DNA of 64,000 nt from Lepidurus packardi (lineage: Eukaryota; Arthropoda; Branchiopoda; Notostraca; Triopsidae). The position numbers were made by a program, and so were the translations under genes. Where the stretch lies: NCBI GenBank assembly GCA_023053545.1, contig JAKZAN010000001.1:10250565-10314564 (forward strand). The letters are read 5' to 3'. The notes below the pieces were generated by a model that saw only the letters and a list, made by a program, of their open reading frames with translations, ran no database searches and was not told the origin of the DNA. Positions 15,701-27,916 of this stretch are shown here, piece by piece. Every line of letters begins with the position of its first letter. The first letter of the stretch is position 1.

Positions 15701-15924
15701 CTGGTGGTGGTACTGCAGGACGGTGGGAAGAACGGGATAAGGGCAAAGTAATCTATCGTTTTCTATCTTGTAGAGACAGTAAATAATTGGATATCTTTAA
15801 TTAGTTGACAGAACAAGTTAGAAGCCAAGTTCGAGCGTTAATCACTTTTGCTGGTATGATTCCGTATCGAATGCCAGGAGATACTAGCGCTCGCCTGGTT
15901 CAAATGGAGCATATGATGGTGTAA
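12763..15924 (+). CDS. NUP93: Nuclear pore protein Nup93
   Basis: Inner-ring linker nucleoporin that binds Nup205/188 and Nup62 complexes. Thirteen exons join in phase: 12763-12959, 13019-13199, 13261-13395, 13448-13612, 13662-14011, 14068-14205, 14268-14443, 14500-14697, 14763-14889, 14948-15428, 15486-15640, 15699-15747, 15805-15924, giving 823 residues (vertebrate protein about 819). Family stretches: [119 protein letters not shown] and the end [11 protein letters not shown]...SARLVQME. Exon 11 begins AMSKLKLLP after a 57-nt intron; nearer AG sites give stops. An AATAAA lies at about 15983. Confidence 0.96.
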
Positions 15925-16252
15925 AACTGATTGAAATTTCAGGACCTAACCTTAATTTCATTTGCCTTTGTTTCGAGCCGTAATAAAACTTTTTTATAAA
16001 TTGAGAAAGATTCTATTATTGGGAATCATAACGTACCGTATCGAAAACAAAACGGAGAGATCGAAGACAGCATTCTGACATTTTGACGTCATTCTTTAAG
16101 GAAACAAGGGGCGTGGTTATCATATGACAACACCGATTTTTTTTTCAGTGATAAGGGTTACCAGTTTAAGTTTGCATGTAAATTCGTAAAGTAAGTTCTT
16201 TTTTCGTCTCAAGACTTGTATTGTTGTCTTCTTTACAATCTGTAGGTTTGGA
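15925..16252. other. NUP93-AMFR spacer
   Basis: 328 bases with the NUP93 poly(A) signal AATAAA at about 15983, then AT-rich sequence that should hold the AMFR promoter and 5' UTR. No other feature seen. Confidence 0.5.
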
Positions 16253-18301
16253 ATGGCGGTACTTTTACTAGAACGCCTACCCTTGCCAAGTTTGCAAGCG
16301 TATACAGCGTGTTCCGTAGCCTTACTTGCATGCTCTGTATACTACGCGGCTCAAATTGAAAAATGTCCGTCTTCTCAAGAAACCTGTTTTCATGATTGGG
16401 GTACGTTGGCTGCCTACTTGGACATTCTTCGTATTTGCATGGATGAACCGCTCTGTTTATGGGTAAAATTGACTGATTACAGAAGACATAAAAAGAAACC
16501 GCAAAATTAACATATTTCTTATTTAGACGGTTATCAACATGGCATATTGTCTGTTGGTTCTGTTCGGTAATTGGGTCCAAATCCTTGTATTTGGCGAGCT
16601 TCGGGTGTCTGAGATGCAGCACATTAAAGACAAGTTCTGGAATTTTGTCTTTTACAAGTTTATCTTTATATTCGGTGTAATTAACGTGGAACATATGAAC
16701 CAAGTAATCCTGTGGGGTTGTTGGTTCTCCGTCGTTTGCTTTCTACACTTACACGTCCAGTTATGCAAAGACCGCTTTGATTATGTAAGTTATTTCTTAC
16801 GTAATTCTCGGTCGTACTTATAATTTTAGCTGTTGGCAGTTATGTATGACTCCTGGTACGCCAAATTGGCGGCACGTACGACTGCTAGTCCTGTTGAGCG
16901 CTCTTCTTGTCGTGGCTCTCGCGCTTTTTATGAGCAGTTGTTGGGTGGGATTTTGTGTGGGCCTCCATCATTTTTTTCTGCTAGCTCCAGAAGTACGTTG
17001 TTAATACTCAATTTACGTTAACTAAAAAAACTTTTATAATAATTAAATATTTTGTACAGTGTTCTGTACTCATCCTGCGCGCCGTCCACACTGTTCTGCG
17101 TTACCTGATGTTCCTTCAGGGGCATGAAAACGGTCTCAGTAAAACCCAATCGCATAGTGCTCGCCAATGGCTGTTCAGTAGTACTGTTTCCGCGTCTTCG
17201 TCCGCTTCTCTTAAACAGTACTACGTGGATCTCAGCTTTACCTGCCTTATTTTGCTCCTCGACTTTCTGCACCATACGTATATGCTCGTCTGGGCTCGCG
17301 CTTTTCTTTCCATGGCTTCCTTGGTAATTTTTATGCAATTGCGCGTCCTATACGCCGATCTGCACCGCACGTTTAAGCGACATATGAATTTTCGTAACGT
17401 TGTCCAGCTGCTCAATGATAGGTAATGAAAGGTAATTTTGTATACGAAGACTCTTTAATTTGTTTTTTGTGTACAAGGTGTCCTTCGCTGATCCTGGATT
17501 GCGAGGAAAAATGCGCGATTTGTTGGGAAGAGCTCCGTTTAGCTAGATTTTTACCTTGCGGGCACTTCTTTCACTAGTACGTGTAATCTATTGATCAATT
17601 TTGTAAAGTATTATTTAGGATAAATGATAAGATAATTGGGATAGGTTTTATTTTAAGTGAAATACTGAGCTTTTCTCAATTTCTTTGTTTATATTTTAGT
17701 TCCTGCTTATTGTTGTGGACGGAGCAAGACCCGTCTTGTCCAACATGCAGAAAGCTTCTAATTGGACGCGAGAAGAAACCGGATGGAGTAGGAGGACCGA
17801 CAAGGTCAACCAGCTTAAGCCATTTCTCGTTTACGCAGATGCAGTTATTACCTCCAAGTGTTGACGTTAACACAAGAGTCGCTGCAGAAAATTCACAACT
17901 GGAGAACTTGGCCGATGAAGTGATTTATCTTTATATCATTGACGATTTCAAGTACAGCTTGAATGGATTTCTTCTAGATTCATGGAATGTTCCCGGATAT
18001 ATCACGCGTGGATATTATAGCGGATTTGCGAGAAACCCATTCGGAAGCCTTGACAGTGGAGAATGTGTTGAATGGCCGGTTGCTGCCAGCCACGCCTTCT
18101 TTCCACCAGGACGTATTTCGGCCGCACACACCGGATTCTTCAGAACAGTTTATGGAAAGCGAACGGTCTAGGAGTGGTTCCCAAGGCTCATCTTATTTTT
18201 CTACTTCAACCAAAGAGCGGCAAGCTCTGCTAGAAGATCGGAGAAGAAACATGGTAGTTTCAGCCAGGCAACGTTTTTCTCAGAGAAGGGGACCTACTTA
18301 A
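16253..18301 (+). CDS. AMFR: AMFR/gp78, ER membrane E3 ubiquitin ligase
   Basis: E3 ligase of ER-associated degradation. Exons 16253-16462, 16527-16784, 16840-16992, 17060-17421, 17478-17576, 17700-17919, 17978-18301 give 541 residues. Multi-pass N-terminal region with LRVSEMQHIKDKFWNF and YKFIFIFGVINVEHMNQV, nearly as in the mammalian protein, and FLSMASLVIFMQLR. The RING is C3H2C3: CAICWEEL, LPCGHFFHYSC, CPTC. A CUE domain follows (MFPDISRVDIIADLRETHS, VENVLNGRL). The C-terminus KERQALLEDRRRNMVVSARQ matches the p97/VCP-interacting VIM helix, which here lies at the very end of the protein. The segment between CUE and VIM is only about 40 residues, far shorter than in mammals, so the E2-binding G2BR is either absent or diverged. 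Exon 3 begins after the second of two AG sites (16840), which keeps TPGTPNWRHVR in frame. Confidence 0.94.
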
Positions 18302-19144
18302 TGAAACGGAAGAAAGTATTTTATGTTTACATCTTGTCACGTTGCAATTTAACCACGACACGCCAAAAAGTCGGAGAAGCTAAACTTAAGACGCTTAACT
18401 AAACTGTGTACAAGAAACGCGACTTTTATGTTGTAATTTATGAGCTACGTTTAATTCTAGAAGGGTTTTAAAAGTTGTGTCGAGAACGTGGGCATTGTTT
18501 ATATAGCACTGTGATTTTGTCTTGAGTATTACTAAGGATACCTTGCTCTGAAATAATGTAAGTATTGATAAAAATAAACTGCTTATTGCCTTTTAGAAAC
18601 CATATTCTATTTGAGCGTACATAAGAAGTAATAATATAATTAAAATATCCCAATTGCATTATTATCCGAACTTCGCGCCGGTGTTCATGGGTGGCACGAA
18701 ACCACGTGTATTTAGTTTTCGTGCTAATAGAAAAAACTAGCATTATTTGCTATTAGCACGTACATTTACGTGGTAAGATCGTGTTTGGTTTTTCATGAGG
18801 AAATTTATCTGTGAAAGATATTTTTTTCAACGTCAAGAATAACTGTAAGATCTAAATTACTTACTATAATTTCAAATTTATGTATACTTGAATTTTTTGT
18901 GGCACCCATATCCACGCGTTTTCCCTCTCTCTTCCGTATTCATTTTCATTTGGAAACTATGTACACTACCTACAGCAACAGTACGCGAACAGCGTGTGCG
19001 TGTTTGTTAATAAAGTACGTTAAATTTGTACTAAACTAAAGTAAGATACACTTGTCTCATCAGCTTATATTGTGTGATATAAACTTCTTCGCAAAATTAT
19101 CTATACATTCCTTCTAGTCTTTCAGACCATCATACTTCGTTTGT
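18302..19144. other. AMFR 3' UTR, hairpin and spacer
   Basis: No further gene. AATAAA occurs at about 18573 and 19009. A hairpin at 18698-18775 is listed separately. The last 100 bases should contain the PUS1 5' UTR. Confidence 0.5.
18698..18775. repeat. Imperfect inverted repeat (hairpin)
   Basis: CGTGCTAATAG near 18718 pairs perfectly with CTATTAGCACG near 18751 around an AT-rich loop. Pairing resumes further out with ACCACGTGTA against the complement of TTTACGTGGT. It may be a small MITE remnant or a stem in the AMFR 3' UTR; no target duplication was seen. Confidence 0.6.
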
Positions 19145-20861
19145 ATGTGGACCATTATTGGAATCAGCAATTTATGCAAACGCAAGAACCTAAGCAGCAG
19201 TAGTACAGCATCAAACTTGAGACGTCTATTTTCCAGCATGAGCTCAAATGGCGAAGCAGAGAAGCGGGCACTAGGTGTCTCAGATGAAGATTCCAGTGTT
19301 ATTGCCAAGAAAACCAAGACTGATACAAATGGGAGTGCTCTTGATCAAGGGCAACCCCAGCCAACAATGAAAGTTGAGGACAAAACTGCTTTGACAGTTG
19401 ATTCCAAATCATTAGATAGCAATGCTACCTCAGACGCAGCCAAGAGAATTAAGAAGAAAAAAGTAGCGATTCTCTTGGGTTATTGTGGACAGGGCTATTT
19501 TGGCATGCAGAGGTAAGGCTTATCCTTCGCTATTAATTTCCAAGTTGTAATCTTTCTTTTTTTCCGTGTGGCCAGGAATTCTGGGTTTAAGACCATAGAA
19601 GAAGAATTATTCCAAGCTTTTCGTGAAGTGGGTGTTATGGACGAGGAATCATTCTCAGTTCCTCAGAGCGTCCAGTTTCAGCGAGCAGCAAGGACGGATA
19701 AAGGCGTTTCCGCTGTCCGACAAATCGTGTCTCTTAAAATGGGTACAATTTCTTCAGTTGTAGTTTTTTACACCTAACGGCTATATTTTCCACAGCTCCC
19801 TATACAGATACGATGGTCCAAGAGTTGTGCGCCAAATTGCCGGATTGTATTCGTGTATTTGCTATCAAACGAACCACTCAAGGTTTCAATTCCAAACTTT
19901 CCTGCGATAGTCGGACATATTCTTATTTACTGCCCAGCTTGGCCTTTGCTCTCACCCCGGAAATGAACAACGCAAATTATCGCATCGATCCCGAATCGTT
20001 GCAGAAAGTCCGTGATACTTTGGCCCTTTTTAAAGGGACAAAAAACTTTCATAACTTCACCTCGCGCAGGTTGAAAGCTATATTCCCTCTTCCAGGAAGA
20101 ATGGAATTTCTTAAATACTTTTTTCTTTAGGAAAGCGGAAGATGCAAGCGCCAAGCGCTACATCATGAGCTTTACGTGCTCTGATCCTTTTGTGGAAGAC
20201 GGTCTAGAATATTTAAAGCTTTCCGTTCAAGGTATATTGCAATTCTTCGTATGGAAAGTTTCATAGAGAAACTTTCATTGTTTGCTTTTTGTTCAGGTCA
20301 AAGCTTTATGCTTCATCAAATCCGCAAAATGATTGGGCTGAGTATCGCGTTAGTACGAGGATTAGCCGACTCGAGTAATCTGGAGAAAGCCTGGCAAAAC
20401 CAACGGATCGATATTCCCATTGCACCCAGTTTAGGCCTTTTTCTGGAGCAGGTAATATTGGAAATTTCTTGCGTTCTGTGATTTTTTTGAACTTTCAATT
20501 TTTATTGTAGCCACATTATGATTCTTATAATCGCCGCTATGGAAACGATGGTATGCACGAATCTTTAGAATGGAGTTCAATGGAAGCCCAAGTAGAAGCG
20601 TTTAGCCAAAAGTATATCCACCGGACTATATACAAAGTGGAGCGGGAAGAAAAATCGTATACTTTTAAAACGACCAATTTCATTCATCTATTTTTTTAAT
20701 TTTGTTAATTTCCTTAACTATGAAACAGAATGGAAAGTTGGCTGTCCACCCTTCATCTGCACACATTTGACGTGCGAGAAAACGACCCAAAATCTTCAGC
20801 AGCTGCTGACAGTGGGGCCGAAGATCAGGATGTGTGCGACATTACAACAAGCTCAAATTGA
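19145..20861 (+). CDS. PUS1: PUS1, tRNA pseudouridine synthase (TruA family)
   Basis: Isomerises uridine to pseudouridine in tRNAs and some other RNAs in nucleus and mitochondria. Exons 19145-19512, 19576-19742, 19796-20069, 20131-20231, 20297-20451, 20511-20656, 20729-20861 give 447 residues. Family stretches: KVAILLGYCGQGYFGMQRNSG, the catalytic motif FQRAARTDKGVSAVRQIVSLK with its Asp, IKRTTQGFNSKLSCDSRTYSY, KGTKNFHNFT, QSFMLHQIRKMIGL and YNRRYGNDGMHE. The first 35 residues are Ser/Arg-rich (CKRKNLSSSSTASNLRRLF) and end before an in-frame Met (SSMSSNG), compatible with a mitochondrial presequence on the longer form and a nuclear form from the second Met. AATAAA at about 20899. Confidence 0.95.
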
Positions 20862-20996
20862 GCCATGTACATGCCATTCGCTCAGTTCTACATCTTTGAA
20901 TAAACTGCGGCTTCTTTCACAAGCTTGTTGACGATCATTACGCCTACATTGTGCCTAATATCTCCATGAAAATAATGACAAAAAAATCTTAAACAA

Positions 20997-21147
20997 GTTC
21001 TCCAGTTTCGGAACTCGGAGCTAAAAATTACACGAATGTGTATTATTGTTGTAAAACGTTCTCCGGAAAATTAGTGACAAAGGGGTGTCACTCGAGTTGA
21101 AAATGGGTGGTTGGATTCGAAATGCATTGGTCATTAGGTTAGGTTAG
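20997..21147 (+). repeat. Repeat arm A plus short TTAGG array, copy 1
   Basis: Starts GTTCTCCAGTTTCGGAACTC and runs through AAAACGTTCTCCGGAAAA and CACTCGAGTTGAAAAT to an ATTAGGTTAGGTTAG array. The same order recurs at 24799-25010 with mismatches. The copy is cut off after the TTAGG words, where the transposon cluster starts. Confidence 0.8.
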
Positions 21148-21676
21148 CTCAATGGTCGCCAACTTTTCTGGAACCGCGGACCGCTTTCTAAGGGAAAAAA
21201 TTTTTGCTGACCGGTGGGGGGGGGGTTCAGTATGTGCCCTAAACAGGCGTAGTCCATTTACTCAACTGCCGCGGCCCTGTTCTAACATAGCTGCGTTTTA
21301 CTTGACGCGTTTTTTGAAGCTGATGGAGCGGTTGGTATCAGTTGAAGAAGAAACAACAGGGAAAAGGGAAGGTTATCTGACAACAAGGAAAAGCAGGGAA
21401 GAAAGCGACACCACAGCAGTGATGAAGATATGTGTTGATAATTTAATCTTTTACAGTTTGGCACATTTTTCGTTTCCTTATCTAATTGCTTTTCAATGCT
21501 AATGTCCATAATCTGTTACTCGTGTTTGATCTAAAGGCTGTAATAAATACTCCTGCCAAAAATGAGTTGATTATACTTCTGAATTTGATCTGGATTTTAC
21601 TATCTCGAGTACACAAGGTTTTTTTAAAACAAAATTATGGGACCTGTCCGATTATAGTAAAATCTGTGCTATCCGA
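21148..21676. other. Repeat-derived DNA next to the Harbinger remnant
   Basis: Contains TCGCCAACTTTTCTGGAACC and a short G run at about 21218, reminiscent of DNA-transposon terminal sequence. No matching inverted end was found. The remainder is AT-rich with no coding signal. Confidence 0.3.
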
Positions 21677-22850
21677 TTACGCTTCTCTCACATACACGTC
21701 TTCTACACCGTTCACTATTGCATCAATATTCACCTCACAAAAAGCGCCTTCGTTTTGCATACATAAATTGTGTAACGTACAACAAGCACATATAACATAG
21801 GGGATGAACTCTATTTTTTTATCGACAAGAAAAAGCTTGCGAAAGCGTGCTTTTAAAAGGCCAAAAGTATGTTCCACGGTAATCCTTGTTCGTAAATGAC
21901 AGTTGTTGTATTGGAGTTCTCGTCTTGTCGAGCTGCTTTTGTAGAGTGTCATAACCCAGGGTAAAAAGTTTAAGCTGAGTCACCCAGTACATGGAAACGT
22001 GAATCAGGAAAATTAGATCATGTGTTTTCTGAAGTTTGTCTAAAAATTTCTGAATTGCGGAAAACTCGAGCGTCGTGGGCCGCACCTGGAAAGCCAATGA
22101 ATACATCCGTAAATGTTTTGTCGGGAGAACATATGGCCTGCAGAATCATTGAATATCCACACTTCCGATTTCTGTAACTATTCTGTTGGTGGGCTGGAGA
22201 TATTATGTCTATATGGGCTCCATCAATCGCACCCACGACGTTCGGGAAGTATGCCTTCCTTTCAAATTTGGTAGCATACATTTCACATTCAGTTATGAAG
22301 CTGGCCATTTAATGAAGCGAGAACTGACTGCACAAGTCATAATACACAACCGATGAACACAGGAATGTAGTGAACCCTGTGCTACACTGAACAAATTTGC
22401 AATACTATGCATTGATTCTCTGTTTCCTAAGTACCACAGTATAATGAGGAGAGCTTTACGTAATCGAACTGGTTTCTTGCCAGCTCTAACTACTTCTCTT
22501 TCTTCTTCATTGGCCTCCATGTACCTTATCTCGGCCGGGAAAAACTCTTTTAACAGTTCTCGTTCGTTTTTAAAAAAATCAAGCGTTAAGGTGAAAGTTT
22601 GTCTTTTTTATCAGAAATGACGTCGAAAATCAGCGTCATTCAAGCTTTCCACTATTACTTCGGAGAAATTTTCAACTTTGTGATGAACATCGCTTGCTTC
22701 CTCTAACCACTTCTGTAATGCTCGCTTATAATTGTAACCGCTAACATTTTCACTGCTTTCAAGTTCGAGAAAGATCTGAATTAAGAAAGCTGACCCTGCC
22801 AATATACTTCGATAGCAGTTAATCACTAAAAGTAATGTTTTTATGTCCAT
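21677..22850 (-). pseudogene. PIF/Harbinger (HARBI1-like) transposase, broken
   Basis: On the minus strand the DDE_4 nuclease of PIF/Harbinger transposases can be followed across several frames. Pieces include an N-terminal part ending NDADFRRHF (22850-22611), RLRKALLIILWYLGNRESM (near 22450), VVGAIDGAHIDI with the first Asp, GFPGAAHDARVFRNSEI with the second Asp, and TRITVEHTFGLLKARFRKL with the Glu, ending YVICACCTLHNLCMQNEG. At least three frame changes interrupt it, so no full transposase is made. The three catalytic residues are all still present. No terminal inverted repeats or TWA duplication could be assigned and no Myb-like second ORF was seen. Confidence 0.88.
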
Positions 22851-23051
22851 TCTTCGTGAGATATATGTTTACGTCTAAAATAGGGATGTTTACAAAACTG
22901 ACGGGAGCGAAAGCTACGAACCGTTTTATTTGGTATGACGCGTCCGAACAGCGCGTCCAACGCTCGACCTAAATAACACGAATTTAGCGCCTGACGCGGA
23001 CGTTTCTCATTGACGCGGTAGGACGCGACTGTAGCAAATAAAACGCAGCGG
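22851..23051. other. Spacer between Harbinger remnant and palindrome
   Basis: Rich in CG dinucleotides and GACGCG words, unlike the AT-rich surroundings. No gene seen. Confidence 0.35.
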
Positions 23052-23733
23052 CCTATGGAAGCCCTGAGAGGACAAAACTCGGGAACCGCAGAAAGTGACT
23101 CGGGAACAGCAGAAAGTACACTTATGGGAACATATTGACTTTCGGGAACACGGGAACCAGTTTTCGGAACATGGGAACCAGTTTTGCCAAAACTGGTTCT
23201 CATGTTCCCTAGTTCCCAAAACTTTTGGGAACTTGGGAACATGGGAACCAGTTTTGGGAACACTATCGGGAACACGGGAACATTATCGGGAACACGGGAA
23301 CATATCGCTGTTTTCGGAACATATCGATATCTTCGGATGCAAGGTCGCTTTCACACTGTCATACAACTAGGCCCCCCCCCCCCCCCCCCCCCCAAGACCA
23401 TAAAACCAATTTATCTTCTTCCACTAGCTTGCGCCCCCTTGTATGACAGTGTGAAAGCGACCTTGCATCCGAAGATATCGATATGTTCCGAAAACAGCGA
23501 TATGTTCCCGTGTTCCCGATAGTGTTCCCAAAACTGGTTCCCATGTTCCCAAGTTCCCAAAAGTTTTGGGAACTAGGGAACATGAGAACCAGTTTTGGCA
23601 AAACTGGTTCCCATGTTCCGAAAACTGGTTCCCGTGTTCCCGAAAGTCAATATGTTCCCATAAGTGTACTTTCTGCTGTTCCCGAGTCACTTTCTGCGGT
23701 TCCCGAGTTTTGTCCTCTCAGGGCTTCCATAGG
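23052..23733. repeat. Large nested palindrome (foldback element)
   Basis: The left arm (23052-23366) and right arm (23439-23733) are near-perfect reverse complements around a 72-base loop that contains a C run of about 20 bases. The arms are built from GGGAACACGGGAACA-type words. Each arm contains its own smaller palindromes, for example CCAGTTTTGCCAAAACTGG and AGTTCCCAAAACTTTTGGGA. The left arm has one extra copy of an approximately 20-base unit (ATCGGGAACACGGGAACA). Open frames across the arms mirror one another on the two strands and are not genes. Confidence 0.93.
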
Positions 23734-23837
23734 TTCCCGTGTTCCCGAAAGTCAATATGTTCCCATAAGTGAACTTTCTGCTGTTCCCGAGTCACTTTCT
23801 GCGGTTCCCGAGTTTTGTCCTCTCAGGGCTTCCATAG
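23627..23837 (+). repeat. Tandem duplication of a 105-bp segment at the palindrome's right edge
   Basis: The segment from GGTTCCCGTGTTCCCGAAAG to GGGCTTCCATAG occurs at 23627-23731 and again from 23732, with one or two differences (GTGTACTTT against GTGAACTTT). The first copy belongs to the palindrome arm; the second is extra. Confidence 0.9.
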
Positions 23838-23869
23838 CGGCCCAGTGGTTGGGACTACTGGGTTAGCTT

Positions 23870-24255
23870 ACCCTGTTTTATGGTTATAAGCTACCATTCT
23901 TTACTAAGCTAGCTTTAACGTTTTTGAAACCATAAATTAATTTTTATGTTATCTTTACTAAGCTATCAGCACTCTATCAGCTATACCTAGAACTCTCAAA
24001 TTAAGATGGATAGTTTTGTGAATTTAGTCTCTCAACATAAGACTAATTATTCTCTTGAACACATTGGAAATATGGTTTGAAATTTCGAAGAAAATTTTGC
24101 CATTGAAGATGAAGAGGAAATTTTGTAATAAAAATTTTTTTTTTTTTATTTTTTCTTACTAAGCTACTATATACTTTAAGAGTTTTTTGGTCCGAAAAAA
24201 AAAACAACTTTTAAACTCTACTAAGCTAGTATAGCTTATAACCATAAAACAGGGT
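23870..24255. mobile_element. Non-autonomous DNA element with 24-bp perfect TIRs
   Basis: The left end ACCCTGTTTTATGGTTATAA continues to GCTA, and the right end at 24232-24255 is its exact reverse complement over 24 bases. Inside, the word TTACTAAGCTA or a close variant recurs four times (about 23899, 23945, 24156, 24218), like subterminal repeats of hAT-type elements. A short frame MDSFVNLVSQHKTNYSLEH ends quickly at a stop. No clear target duplication flanks it. Superfamily undecided. Confidence 0.82.
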
Positions 24256-24263
24256 GTTCAGAG

Positions 24264-24610
24264 ATATTATGTGACTTGTAAGGGTAGAATGGTGCGAATT
24301 CCTGCCCGTTTAGTATACTTTTCCCGGAATTCAATGTTTGAATCTTTCACCTAGTCGTAACACCTGTTGTCCCGTCACTAGCATTTCGTGATTCCTTATT
24401 TGAATTTTCCTGACCTTTTAAAAGGGGTTCAGAGTCGCGAAGTCGAGTGCCTACCACCAAGCGTGAAGGAGCTATAGTGAACAAGTTATAGTGAACAGTA
24501 CCTCATTTATCTTTTGTATTCTGTTAACCAATCGACGTAACTCAAGTTTAGCAAATAAAGTTTGTTTACCCAGTATCCAAAAAAACCCTGTGCCTTATTT
24601 TTCGACACAT
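24264..24610 (+). repeat. Possible solo LTR or LTR fragment
   Basis: The stretch has a TGT...ACA-like outline, a CCTTTTAAAAGGGG box, a GAGTCGCGAAGTCGAGTGCC leader-like segment and AATAAAG near 24555. This resembles a gypsy LTR. No primer-binding site, partner LTR or target duplication was found, so the call is weak. Confidence 0.25.
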
Positions 24611-24798
24611 TTCCCAAACAGGGTAGGTTAGGTTATTAATAAGTTAGGTTAGGTTAGATTAGGTTAAAACTTGCCCTTCTTTCACTACCTGAAAAAAAAA
24701 ATTGTTAGACAGTGACACACTGATGGCAGTTTTGATTCCGGGATACATTGCATACTTTTGTAACTAAATCCGGAGAACGGGTAGAGAACTTTCAACAG
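24604..24798 (+). repeat. TTAGG array and repeat arm B, copy 1
   Basis: GGTAGGTTAGGTTATTAATA and further GTTAGGTTAGGTTAGATTAGG words are followed by AAACTTGCCCTTCTTTCACT, then GTTAGACAGTGACACACT, CCGGGATACATT and AAATCCGGAGAACG. The same order recurs at 24930-25190. Copy 1 is joined directly to arm A copy 2 at 24799. Confidence 0.8.
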
Positions 24799-25190
24799 GT
24801 TCTCCAGTTTCGGAACTCGGAGATAAATTGACACTAGTGTGTATTATTGTTGCAAAACGTTCTCCGGAAAAAGAATGAGAAATGGGTGTAACTCGAGTTG
24901 AAAATTGTTGTTGGATTGGAAATGAATTAGTTTAGGTTAGGTTAGGATAGGTTAGGTTAGCTTAGGTTAGAGGTAAGGTTATAGGTTTGCTTAGGTTAGA
25001 TTAGGTTAAGTTAACGATTCTCATCAACGAAAGTTGATGAGAAACGTTAAAACTTGCACTTTCACTCCACCAGCTGAAAAAAATAAAAATTCATTGTTAG
25101 ACAGTGACACACTAGTGTAAATTTTTAACTCCGGGATACATTACGTACGTTGGTAACTAAATCCGGAGAACGTGTTGAGAACTTTAGAAG
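24799..25190 (+). repeat. Complete A-TTAGG-B repeat unit
   Basis: Arm A (24799-24915), degenerate TTAGG array (about 24930-25010), a hairpin (25011-25050), then arm B (25086-25190). A and B share inverted cores: CGTTCTCCGGA in A against TCCGGAGAACG in B, and both carry CACTAGTGT. The unit is therefore itself a loose inverted repeat around the TTAGG array. Confidence 0.8.
25011..25050. repeat. Hairpin inside repeat unit
   Basis: TTAACGATTCTCATCAAC pairs with GTTGATGAGAAACGTTAA around a GAAA loop, with one mismatch in 18 pairs. Confidence 0.9.
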
Positions 25191-25456
25191 TTTTATATAA
25201 CGCCATCTGCATAGCAGCATGGAATTCGCAACCGTTTGTATATTTTAGTGGGAGGTCCTATTCTAAGGTACGCCTTTGCAGATGGCTGCAGAAGATGGAA
25301 AATAACAAGGTTGTTTAAAGGGTAGCATTCACAAGGACAAATTTGTCGTGGAAACTAGTCATACGTGCAGTGTATAAGTGGTAATAGTGCCAAACTCTTT
25401 AAATAACCATATGCCTATCTTGTTTAAATTACACTTGGAATTTTAGTGGCCTAATT

Positions 25457-27916
<2,460 letters not shown>

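Noticed and set aside
23007-23772. Several 68-144 codon frames on both strands
   Set aside because: They are mirror images created by the palindrome and its tandem copy, with no independent coding signal.
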